Below, in pieces: positions 43,259-50,041 of a stretch of DNA of 64,000 nt. Source of the stretch: CBDFKV01 sp965249035 (GTDB taxonomy: Bacteria > Pseudomonadota > Gammaproteobacteria > Arenicellales > Poriferihabitantaceae). The first letter of the stretch is position 1, and the number at the start of each line of letters is the position of its first letter. Made by a program: the position numbers and the translations under genes. The notes beneath the pieces were generated by a model. It made no database searches and was not told the DNA's origin. It worked only from the letters and a program-made list of their open reading frames with translations. The stretch is taken from NCBI GenBank assembly GCA_965249035.1, contig CBDFKV010000007.1, positions 1,550,001-1,614,000 on the forward strand, read 5' to 3'.

Positions 43259-43346
43259 TGGCTCAACAGGGTGTGAAAACTCGGCTGCGACGATGCCAGA
43301 AGCCCAGCGAAAAAACCACCACTCTCATCCCTTAAGTGCGCTTGAA

Positions 43347-43505
43347 TATTAACCCGGCATATGCATATAGAAAAACACCCAATCAGTCATTACTGAGGAG
43401 CGCAGCGACGCGGTAATCCATAGTGCACGGCAAACCGATAGATCGCCACGCTACGCTCGCGACGACCATAGCTTATTCGGTCAGTATTTTGCTGCCGGAT
43501 CAATA
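43347..43505 (-). repeat. MITE-like element, copy B (159 bp)
   Basis: The inverted counterpart of the element at 10478-10660. In plus orientation it starts TATTAACCCGGCA and ends TGCCGGATCAATA. It aligns with copy A over its whole length apart from about 24 bases missing near one end. It occupies the first part of the 617-bp gap between the haemoglobin and rubrerythrin genes. No coding capacity. Confidence 0.8.
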
Positions 43506-43520
43506 ATATGTCTTCGGCCG

Positions 43521-43718
43521 TCACTCGCGCTTCATCAATTGCAAGATGAGATATACCGTGGCTGGAACCAACAACATCAAACCCAGCGGCTCTAAATAAC
43601 CACCGGTATCAACCCCTGAACGCCGTATTGCTCTTTAAATAGGTGTCAACCAGAGTTAATTCACCCCACTGTCGACCAAGAACAGACCCACTAGTAAGGC
43701 CATCAACATCCAACCCAT
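43521..43718 (-). pseudogene. Possible frameshifted small membrane protein
   Basis: On the minus strand an ATG at 43718 begins M-G-W-M-L-M-A-L-L-V-G-L-F-L-V-D-S-G-V and stops at 43656. In a different frame the same strand then reads V-D-T-G-G-Y-L-E-P-L-G-L-M-L-L-V-P-A-T-V-Y-L-I-L... to a TGA at 43521. Two hydrophobic helices in separate frames suggest a small two-helix membrane protein broken by a frameshift. Chance hydrophobic coding cannot be excluded. It begins 15 bp from MITE copy B, so the repeat may have landed near its 3' end. Confidence 0.35.
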
Positions 43719-43746
43719 TAAGGGTGCCAATCAATCAACCCAATTC

Positions 43747-43779
43747 ATAGTGTAAATCTATCGTAACAGTTGTAACTAT
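43747..43779. promoter_or_regulatory. Candidate OxyR-binding site
   Basis: ATAG-N7-CTAT at 43747-43761 has the spacing of one OxyR dyad (ATAGnt-N3-anCTAT) with the A of the second element in place. Another CTAT with matching inner bases ends at 43779. The second dyad is about 4 bp nearer than the classical layout, so the match is partial. It lies about 100 bp upstream of rubrerythrin, the first gene of a group that ends with oxyR. Confidence 0.35.
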
Positions 43780-43875
43780 CAATTAGACTAATGCATAGAG
43801 TTTGCGTATTATCCTTGCTAAGCCAGTAGCTCATGGCTTATTGTTAATTAACATTACTAATATTGAGGAATAAAT

Positions 43876-44292
43876 ATGTCATTGAAAGGTTCAAAAACTG
43901 AACAAAGTCTAAAAGACGCATTTGCTGGTGAATCACAAGCAAATCGTCGCTACCTGTATTTCGCTGCAAAGGCAGACGTAGAGGGTTACAACGACGTTGC
44001 AACGGTCTTTCGTTCAACTGCAGAAGGCGAAACGGGTCACGCACACGGTCATTTGGAATATTTGGAAGAATGTGGCGACCCAGCGACAGGCATGGAATTC
44101 GGCCCTACGGGAGATAACCTGAAAACTGCGATTGCCGGTGAAACTCACGAATACACTGATATGTATCCCGGCATGGCAAAAACTGCCCGCGAAGAAGGCT
44201 TTGATGAAGTTGCCGATTGGTTTGAAACGCTGGCAAAAGCTGAGCGTTCACACGCCAACCGTTTCCAAAAAGCTCTGGACGAACTTGACTAG
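43876..44292 (+). CDS. Rubrerythrin (ferritin-like domain only)
   Basis: A 138-residue diiron protein. Four-helix ligand motifs: F-A-G-E-S-Q-A-N-R-R-Y, A-E-G-E-T-G-H-A-H-G-H, A-G-E-T-H-E-Y and A-K-A-E-R-S-H-A-N-R-F. The C-terminal rubredoxin domain of classical rubrerythrins is absent, so electrons must come from a separate protein, perhaps the Fe-S protein encoded next. It reduces hydrogen peroxide. A clear TGAGGAAT ribosome-binding site precedes the ATG. A strong hairpin follows, so the downstream genes may be expressed at a lower level. Confidence 0.93.
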   Translation: MSLKGSKTEQSLKDAFAGESQANRRYLYFAAKADVEGYNDVATVFRSTAEGETGHAHGHLEYLEECGDPATGMEFGPTGDNLKTAIAGETHEYTDMYPGMAKTAREEGFDEVADWFETLAKAERSHANRFQKALDELD

Positions 44293-44305
44293 GCTTTTGT
44301 AAACC

Positions 44306-44347
44306 ACCAGGGCTTGCTGCTTATCACTGAGCTCTGGTGTTTTTTTA
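44306..44347 (+). terminator. Rho-independent terminator after rubrerythrin
   Basis: ACCAGGGCT (44306-44314) pairs with AGCTCTGGT (44330-44338) with one G-U, loop of 15 nt, followed by GTTTTTTTA. It lies between rubrerythrin and the Fe-S gene that starts 36 bp later, so it may act as an attenuating, partial terminator within the group. Confidence 0.8.
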
Positions 44348-44373
44348 TATTGATTTGGACGAATTGATTGATC

Positions 44374-45726
44374 ATGAAAGAAGGTAATTTAGAAGCGCCC
44401 ACCCGCCACGCGATCGACTGGAAAAGCCCGGACTACACCAATGAAGCGTCACTTTTTAAAGAGATGGAGCGGGTATTCGACCTGTGCCACGGCTGTCGAC
44501 GTTGCGTTAGTTTATGCAACTCTTTTCCCTCTTTATTTGATCTGGTTGATGAGTCACCTACCTTTGAAGTAGACGGCGTAGATAAAGCCGATTACTGGCA
44601 GGTGGTTGATAATTGCTATCTGTGCGACCTGTGCTACATGACCAAATGCCCGTACACGCCGCCGCACGAGTGGAACCTAGATTTCCCGCATTTGATGCTG
44701 CGAGCCAAAGCCTTCAAACACCAAGCGGGTAAAACGTTGACCCGCGACAAGCTGATCACCAATACCGACTTTTTAGGCAAAACTATTTCTTTTCCGGTGA
44801 TTGCCAATACTGCCAATGCAGTCAATAAAAATGGCGTCGCCAGAAAGCTACTGGAAAAAACGCTGGGTGTTCATGCGAATGCCAAGCTACCCGAATACCA
44901 CAGCAAAACCTTGCGCAAAATGCACCCATCACGCGCACAGGACGATAATCGTCAGGGCGAGCCAGCAGGCGATACCAGCGGTAAAGTCGCGCTGTTTGTC
45001 ACCTGCTATGGCAACTATAACGAGCCGGATGTGGGCGACGATTTAATCGCCGTATTTGAGCACAACAACATCCCGATTCGTCTGGCTGAAAAAGAGCAGT
45101 GCTGTGGCATGCCCAAGTTGGAGCTGGGCGACCTCGAGGCGGTTGAAGCCGCAAAAAATGCCAACATTCCCCAGCTGGTAAAGCTAGTTGACCAAGGCTG
45201 GGATATCGTTGCTCCCGTGCCTTCCTGCGCGTTAATGTTTAAGCAGGAATTGCCCTTACTGTTTCCCGATGACGAAGACGTGAAAAAGGTTGGCCGGGCC
45301 ATTTTTGACCCGTTTGAGTATTTGATGATCCGCCATCAGGCTGGTTTGCTGAATACTGACTTCAAGCATACGCTGGGAAAAGTCGTACACCACGCCGCCT
45401 GCCATCAGCGGGTGCAAAACATTGGCCCCAAAACCAAACAAGTACTGGAACTGGTGCCTGATACCACGGTTGAAATGATTGAGCGCTGCTCCGGTCATGA
45501 CGGCACTTACGCGCTGAAGAAAGAATTTCGCGAGTTTTCAGTCAAAATCTGCAAGCCAGTCGTTAGCCGACTACAAAAAGCTGAAGCTGACCACTTCGGC
45601 AGCGACTGCCCCATGGCCGGACACCACATCGCCCAAGTATTAGCCGATCAAACTGATGGGGAAGAGGGAGACAGCAAAACTACCGAGCACCCCATCTCTT
45701 TGTTACGCCATGCTTATTGTATCTAG
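44374..45726 (+). CDS. CCG-domain Fe-S oxidoreductase (GlpC/HdrD-like)
   Basis: A 450-residue protein with two [4Fe-4S] ferredoxin motifs, C38-x2-C41-x2-C44-x3-C48 (C-H-G-C-R-R-C-V-S-L-C) and C-Y-L-C-D-L-C-Y-M-T-K-C, followed by two cysteine-rich CCG domains (E-Q-C-C-G-M-P-K and H-H-A-A-C-H-Q-R-V...E-R-C-S-G-H-D-G-T). Such proteins move electrons between quinones or thiols. The order rubrerythrin, CCG Fe-S protein, DUF3501 is conserved in many proteobacteria. Supplying electrons to rubrerythrin is the natural inference. ATG at 44374 chosen over an upstream TTG. Confidence 0.9.
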   Translation: MKEGNLEAPTRHAIDWKSPDYTNEASLFKEMERVFDLCHGCRRCVSLCNSFPSLFDLVDESPTFEVDGVDKADYWQVVDNCYLCDLCYMTKCPYTPPHEWNLDFPHLMLRAKAFKHQAGKTLTRDKLITNTDFLGKTISFPVIANTANAVNKNGVARKLLEKTLGVHANAKLPEYHSKTLRKMHPSRAQDDNRQGEPAGDTSGKVALFVTCYGNYNEPDVGDDLIAVFEHNNIPIRLAEKEQCCGMPKLELGDLEAVEAAKNANIPQLVKLVDQGWDIVAPVPSCALMFKQELPLLFPDDEDVKKVGRAIFDPFEYLMIRHQAGLLNTDFKHTLGKVVHHAACHQRVQNIGPKTKQVLELVPDTTVEMIERCSGHDGTYALKKEFREFSVKICKPVVSRLQKAEADHFGSDCPMAGHHIAQVLADQTDGEEGDSKTTEHPISLLRHAYCI

Positions 45727-45756
45727 ACACTTAATGATCTTACTGAGATAACACTC

Positions 45757-46338
45757 ATGCAACTCACTCACGAAGACCTGTTTTCGCTCGAAGACTATTC
45801 GCGCAAGCGGGATGAGTTTCGCAAGAAAATTATGGCGCATAAACGCAATCGCCACGTTGAAATCGGCCCCGTCGCGACACTGTATTTCGAAGATCGCAAG
45901 ACCATGCAGTATCAGATTCAGGAAATGCTTCGGATCGAGCGTATTTTTGAAGCAGAGGCCATTCAGGAAGAGTTGGACACTTATAACCCGTTGATCCCAG
46001 ATGGCTCCAACTGGAAAGCGACCTTTATGATTGAGATCGCCGATATTGATGAACGGAAAAAGCAATTGGCGCAAATGATAGGCATCGAAAAAGCGCTGTG
46101 GGTGCGGGTTGATGGCTTTGATAAAGTCACACCGATTGCCAATGAAGATCTGACCCGTGAGACGGAGGAAAAAACGTCATCGGTACATTTTGTCCGTTTT
46201 GAGTTGAGTGCAGCAATGATCGGTGCTGCTAAAAGTGGTGCCACCATTGCGATGGGGATCGACCACCCAGCGTATCAGCATGAAGTAGCTGCCATTCCGC
46301 AGCCGATTGCTAGCTCGTTGGTTGCTGACTTAACTTAA
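45757..46338 (+). CDS. DUF3501 family protein
   Basis: A 193-residue DUF3501 protein. It begins L-T-H-E-D-L-F-S-L-E-D-Y-S-R-K-R-D-E-F-R and has G-P-V-A-T-L-Y-F-E-D-R-K-T-M-Q-Y-Q-I-Q-E-M-L-R-I-E and E-L-D-T-Y-N-P-L-I-P-D-G, strongly conserved in the family. The function is unknown. The gene is regularly linked to rubrerythrin and the CCG Fe-S protein, implying a part in peroxide reduction. It lies 30 bp after the Fe-S gene and 12 bp before the DyP peroxidase gene. Confidence 0.9.
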   Translation: MQLTHEDLFSLEDYSRKRDEFRKKIMAHKRNRHVEIGPVATLYFEDRKTMQYQIQEMLRIERIFEAEAIQEELDTYNPLIPDGSNWKATFMIEIADIDERKKQLAQMIGIEKALWVRVDGFDKVTPIANEDLTRETEEKTSSVHFVRFELSAAMIGAAKSGATIAMGIDHPAYQHEVAAIPQPIASSLVADLT

Positions 46339-46350
46339 GCCCAATAAACA

Positions 46351-47283
46351 ATGCCAACGCCACAATCTGCTATTTTGCCAGAAACCGGCAGTCACGGTTT
46401 ATTCCTGACTTTGGATGTCGACTTAGGCGCTGAAAAATCTGTCCTGCACCAATGCATTCGGCTTGAGCAAGCCCGTAAAAATGCTAGCCCCGATGCGGAT
46501 CACACCGTGGTGGTATCAATAGCCTTTGGCTCAGATTTCTGGCGACGCATCTCACCGCAGCAACACCCACTGCATCTCAAGCCTTTTGAGCCACTCGGCA
46601 GTGTGCATCAGGCCATAGCAACAGGTGGCGATGTGCTGGTGCACTGTCATAGTAATCGACCGGACCTCAATTTTGACTTGACCCAATTATTTCTCAGCCA
46701 GATTAAAGCGGCGGTCACTGTGAGTGAAGAAGTGCAAGGGTTTCGGTATCATGATTCGCGTGACTTAACCGGCTTTATCGACGGCACTGAAAACCCCGAG
46801 GGTGATGAGCGGGCCGAGGTAGCGCTGATTGGCGATGAGGATAACGCATTTGCCGGTGGCAGCTATGTGCTCGCACAGCGCTATATCCATAAGCTGGATC
46901 AGTGGCGTGCACTGGCAGATGACGAGCAAGAACAAATCATTGGCCGCACCAAGCCAGACAGCATTGAGCTGGATGAAAGTGTTCTGCCTGACACGGCCCA
47001 CATCAGCTGCGTGGTGATCGAAGAAGACGGCGAGGAGCTGGAAATTGTCCGCCACAGCATGCCCTATGGACATGCCAGCGGTGATTCGGGGCTGCAATTT
47101 CTGGCATATAGTTGTGATCTGACGATCTTTGAAAAAATGCTGAATCGTATGTACGGCGATACGTCGGGGCACGCTGACGATGCTAAATCAGACCGCCTAT
47201 TGGATTTCAGCAAAGCGGTCACTGGCACCTACTTTTTTGCACCTTCGCTGGAGCATCTACGGGCATTGTATGACGCTCAGTGA
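46351..47283 (+). CDS. DyP-type haem peroxidase
   Basis: A 310-residue dye-decolorising peroxidase of the YfeX-like class. Distal motif G-F-I-D-G-T-E-N-P carries the catalytic Asp of the G-x-x-D-G motif; the proximal haem ligand is the histidine in I-V-R-H-S-M-P-Y-G. No Tat signal, so it is cytosolic. It uses hydrogen peroxide to oxidise aromatic or porphyrin substrates. Its end overlaps the oxyR start by 14 bp, tying it to the peroxide regulator. Confidence 0.93.
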   Translation: MPTPQSAILPETGSHGLFLTLDVDLGAEKSVLHQCIRLEQARKNASPDADHTVVVSIAFGSDFWRRISPQQHPLHLKPFEPLGSVHQAIATGGDVLVHCHSNRPDLNFDLTQLFLSQIKAAVTVSEEVQGFRYHDSRDLTGFIDGTENPEGDERAEVALIGDEDNAFAGGSYVLAQRYIHKLDQWRALADDEQEQIIGRTKPDSIELDESVLPDTAHISCVVIEEDGEELEIVRHSMPYGHASGDSGLQFLAYSCDLTIFEKMLNRMYGDTSGHADDAKSDRLLDFSKAVTGTYFFAPSLEHLRALYDAQ

Positions 47284-48223
47284 ATTACGTTACATCGTAG
47301 CGGTTGCGCGTGAACGTCACTTTGGGCGTGCGGCAAAAAGCTGCTTTGTCAGCCAACCTACCTTAAGCGTAGCGGTTAAAAAGCTGGAAGAAGAGCTCGG
47401 TGTGACCTTATTCGAGCGCGGTCGTGCTGAGGTAGTAACCACCCAAAAAGGGCAGGAAATTGTCGAACAAGCGCGACAGGTGCTAGAGTCCGCTGCCCAA
47501 GTCAAAAAGCTCGCCGCCAAAGGTGATAATCCATTATCTGAGCCCTTTCGCATCGGCGTTATTTATACCATCGGCCCTTATCTGCTGCCAGATCTGATTC
47601 CGGAACTGCGTAAATTGGCACCACAAATGCCTATATTGGTCGAGGAAGGCTATACCGCTGACCTGCGCGGCCGCCTGAAGCAAGGTAATCTTGACGCAAT
47701 TATTGTGGCGTTACCGTTCGATGAGCCCGGAATCGTGACCACACCACTGTATGATGAGCCATCGGTCGTCTTATTACCCATCTCCCACCCTTGGGCGCAG
47801 CTGGATTCAATCAAAGCCGAAATGCTGACGTCAGAAACCGTTCTGTTGCTCGGCAAAGGCAATTGTTTCCGAGAACACGTCTTGGAAGTTTGCCCCAATA
47901 TCGTCCGCCCAAATGGCTCCAACAACCTGCAAAACATGCTTGAAGGCAGCTCGCTGGAAACGATTCGCCACATGGTCGCCAGCGGTGTCGGCGTCACTGT
48001 ATTACCCTGCACCTCCGCGAATGCAGACCAATACTCCAAGCGGATGGTGGTCATCAAACGCTTTGATGGGCCCGCCCCCGAGCGGCGTGTAGTTCTGGCA
48101 TGGAGAAAAGGCTATCCCCGCGCTGAGGCGGTTGAGGTGTTGGATCGAGCGGTTAAAAATTGCCCAATTAGCTGTGTGACGATGCTTGAGTCATCACACA
48201 ATGACGAGCTCAGGTTACCCTAA
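47270..48223 (+). CDS. oxyR: Hydrogen-peroxide regulator OxyR
   Basis: A 317-residue LysR-type regulator read from the ATG at 47270; a frame extension of 30 residues upstream is only overlap with the peroxidase gene. Helix-turn-helix: H-F-G-R-A-A-K-S-C-F-V-S-Q-P-T-L-S. The redox pair is at C199 (G-K-G-N-C-F-R-E) and C208 (L-E-V-C-P), the same numbers as in E. coli OxyR, confirming identity. It presumably controls the upstream rubrerythrin-DyP group. A perfect hairpin lies 78 bp after the stop. Confidence 0.96.
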   Translation: MTLSELRYIVAVARERHFGRAAKSCFVSQPTLSVAVKKLEEELGVTLFERGRAEVVTTQKGQEIVEQARQVLESAAQVKKLAAKGDNPLSEPFRIGVIYTIGPYLLPDLIPELRKLAPQMPILVEEGYTADLRGRLKQGNLDAIIVALPFDEPGIVTTPLYDEPSVVLLPISHPWAQLDSIKAEMLTSETVLLLGKGNCFREHVLEVCPNIVRPNGSNNLQNMLEGSSLETIRHMVASGVGVTVLPCTSANADQYSKRMVVIKRFDGPAPERRVVLAWRKGYPRAEAVEVLDRAVKNCPISCVTMLESSHNDELRLP

Positions 48224-48710
48224 GCTCTACCAGAACTTGGTTGTTTGACGAACTCGCAACCCTATTTCAACTCGCTCAAGCATGTTTTAGAATTCAAATT
48301 ACACGTCTTTCTTATGAATCAATAAGACGTGTTTAATGCTTTTATAGCATGATTAAAACATAGATATGAATGTACGAAAGGTATATTTCTACGCCTTAAA
48401 CCCGCTTATCTTGCAATTCTTATCGTTCGACAAATTCTACAATCCTTCAGTTATTCCCATTTAAGTGCAAGGTTCAATATCAAAGATGTTGATAGGCTTC
48501 GTATGTATCCGAGCACTCATTCTATTAAATAAATATCAACTATTCATTGGCTTACAAGATCGGCAAGATCAAAAATTCCTTACTAAGCTTACTATCTATC
48601 ACCGCAGTCTCACCACTAACACCTAGCAAGAACGGTTCATTATTCAAAACCATATTACCCAAGCCCCTCCATCCCTAGCTTCAAATATAGCGATACCTAG
48701 TCTACACACG
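48224..48710. other. Gene-free AT-rich spacer with terminator-like hairpin
   Basis: No convincing gene on either strand. The only clear structure is ACACGTCTT (48301-48309) pairing perfectly with AAGACGTGT (48324-48332), followed by TTAATGCTTTT, which probably ends the oxyR transcript. The rest is AT-rich, unlike the neighbouring genes, and ends at the target duplication TGAAAAGT of the second IS. Confidence 0.6.
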
Positions 48711-48718
48711 TGAAAAGT

Positions 48719-49756
48719 CGCTATGTTTGGATTACATGTTGAGGCGCTGCTCTGAGTGCTTGATGCAAGAACAGTTGCCCAGTCATTTCATCAAGATGTT
48801 TATCAAGCATCCTTCGCCAACCGAGATAATTGGGTAGCCAGCGAGTTGCCACCCCATTAAACCGCCCCATCCAACGTTTCAGGCGGCTGTCATAAGCATT
48901 AACGTTTTGAACATGCCAAGTTCCTTTACCACCATGGCCATGATATCCCGCAACAAAATAGCCAGCCTCAAGGTTGAGGGATTTCGCCGCCACACCATAA
49001 CTGGGATGTCCATCGGTCGATAAGACGGCATCCTTCGCTAGCGCAGGCTTGAGTACCTTTGTAAATGTTTTGGCTGTGCAGTCATCCAGAACAGCGTCAC
49101 TGACCATTCGGCTGCCGCGCTGCATAACGATCATCACCGGCACACGCTCTTTGCCATCTACACCCGATGAACCGCCACGCTTCCTGGCCTGACGGGGTAA
49201 GCGGCGCTGACCCTTATAAGAACGCCGGAATATCGTTTCATCCGCCTCAACAATGCCAGTCAAATTCTCGGCCTTATGCTCACGCAAGGCATCCAGGAAA
49301 CGATGCCGCCATCGAAAACTGCGATCCACTGCTAAGCCCACCCGTTCAGCAGCTTTGCGAATACTCAAGCCCTCGACCATGCATTCGGCGTAGGCCAGCA
49401 ACTTATCTTTATCGTTCAAGCGACAAAAGCCTGTGCCGGTTAAAGCTGTAAACGTTTTCAAGCAAGCTTTACAACGATAGCGCTGCTGACCGTTAGTTCT
49501 TCCATGACGAAAAATGTCGTCCGCTTGGCAATGTGGACAAATCACTGCCCCGTCAAGACGCTCTTCCGTCAGTCGTAAACTACCGTGCTCGTCACTCATG
49601 GCCGACACCCTGCCTGATAGCAATTCGAACTGCTCCGGCGTTAAGCCTTCAAGACTGGCAACAAGTGCTTGATATTCGTCACGTTTCATAGCATTCTGTA
49701 AGTGGTTGTTATGGCTTGATTATACCATCTATTCAACATTGATTCCGAACAGAGCG
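48719..49756 (-). mobile_element. IS1595-family insertion sequence, copy 2
   Basis: The same 1038-bp element as at 1627-2664, in the same orientation. It is flanked by a perfect 8-bp duplication TGAAAAGT (48711-48718 and 49757-49764). It lands in the spacer between oxyR and the vWA gene without breaking a recognised gene. It encodes the same 322-residue transposase. Confidence 0.95.
48721..49689 (-). CDS. IS1595-family transposase (copy 2)
   Basis: A 322-residue protein the same as that of copy 1, with zinc ribbon C51/C54/C73/C76 and candidate catalytic D149, D225, N263 and K270. Both copies are intact, so either can supply transposase in trans for the other. Reads toward oxyR. Confidence 0.93.
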   Translation of the reverse strand: MKRDEYQALVASLEGLTPEQFELLSGRVSAMSDEHGSLRLTEERLDGAVICPHCQADDIFRHGRTNGQQRYRCKACLKTFTALTGTGFCRLNDKDKLLAYAECMVEGLSIRKAAERVGLAVDRSFRWRHRFLDALREHKAENLTGIVEADETIFRRSYKGQRRLPRQARKRGGSSGVDGKERVPVMIVMQRGSRMVSDAVLDDCTAKTFTKVLKPALAKDAVLSTDGHPSYGVAAKSLNLEAGYFVAGYHGHGGKGTWHVQNVNAYDSRLKRWMGRFNGVATRWLPNYLGWRRMLDKHLDEMTGQLFLHQALRAAPQHVIQT

Positions 49757-49845
49757 TGAAAAGTCTATCTACACATAACCTATAATGATAATTAATTATG
49801 ATAAAAGTCACATATATTAATTTATATGCATGTTAGGTTCGTAGT

Positions 49846-49951
49846 GGTTCAGAGTTGCCTGGGCCCGAAGAAGCAATAACGAAACTCTATTTGGGGAGTT
49901 TTCACAAACCCCCGAGACGCAAATAATTCGCAGGAGGAGAAGAGACAGACT
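49846..49951 (+). ncRNA. Possible structured 5' leader of the vWA gene
   Basis: Two stems lie upstream of the 29-codon ORF: AGAGTT (about 49852-49857) with AACTCT about 35 bases later, and GGGG-AG-TTT with AAACCCC (about 49896-49915). A GAGACGCAAATAATTCGC stretch follows, then AGGAGGAG. The layout suggests a folded leader or riboswitch-like element. It does not fit the c-di-GMP-I consensus well enough for naming. Inference from eye-level pairing only. Confidence 0.25.
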
Positions 49952-50041
49952 ATGAAAGCGGCACCAAACTCTAGCGGTACCAGCAATATCGACATACCAA
50001 AATATCACATAATCATCTTTATACGGAGACACCTACCATGA
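49952..50041 (+). CDS. Candidate 29-aa leader peptide overlapping the vWA gene
   Basis: ATG at 49952 opens 29 codons (M-K-A-A-P-N-S-S-G-T-S-N-I-D-I-P-K-Y-H...R-R-H-L-P) and ends in TGA at 50039-50041, overlapping the vWA ATG by four bases (ATGA). A purine-rich AGGAGGAG site lies about 12 bp upstream. The exact overlap suggests translational coupling or a regulatory leader peptide. No homology recognised; coding is unproven. Confidence 0.4.
   Translation: MKAAPNSSGTSNIDIPKYHIIIFIRRHLP

Noticed and set aside
1627..49756. 46-kb composite transposon bounded by the two IS copies
   Set aside because: Each copy has its own distinct 8-bp target duplication, so they inserted separately; no outer duplication.
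49846..49951. c-di-GMP-I (GEMM) riboswitch before the vWA gene
   Set aside because: GACGCAAA is present, but the P2/P3 pairings and GNRA-type loop of the consensus are not; kept only as a possible structured leader.
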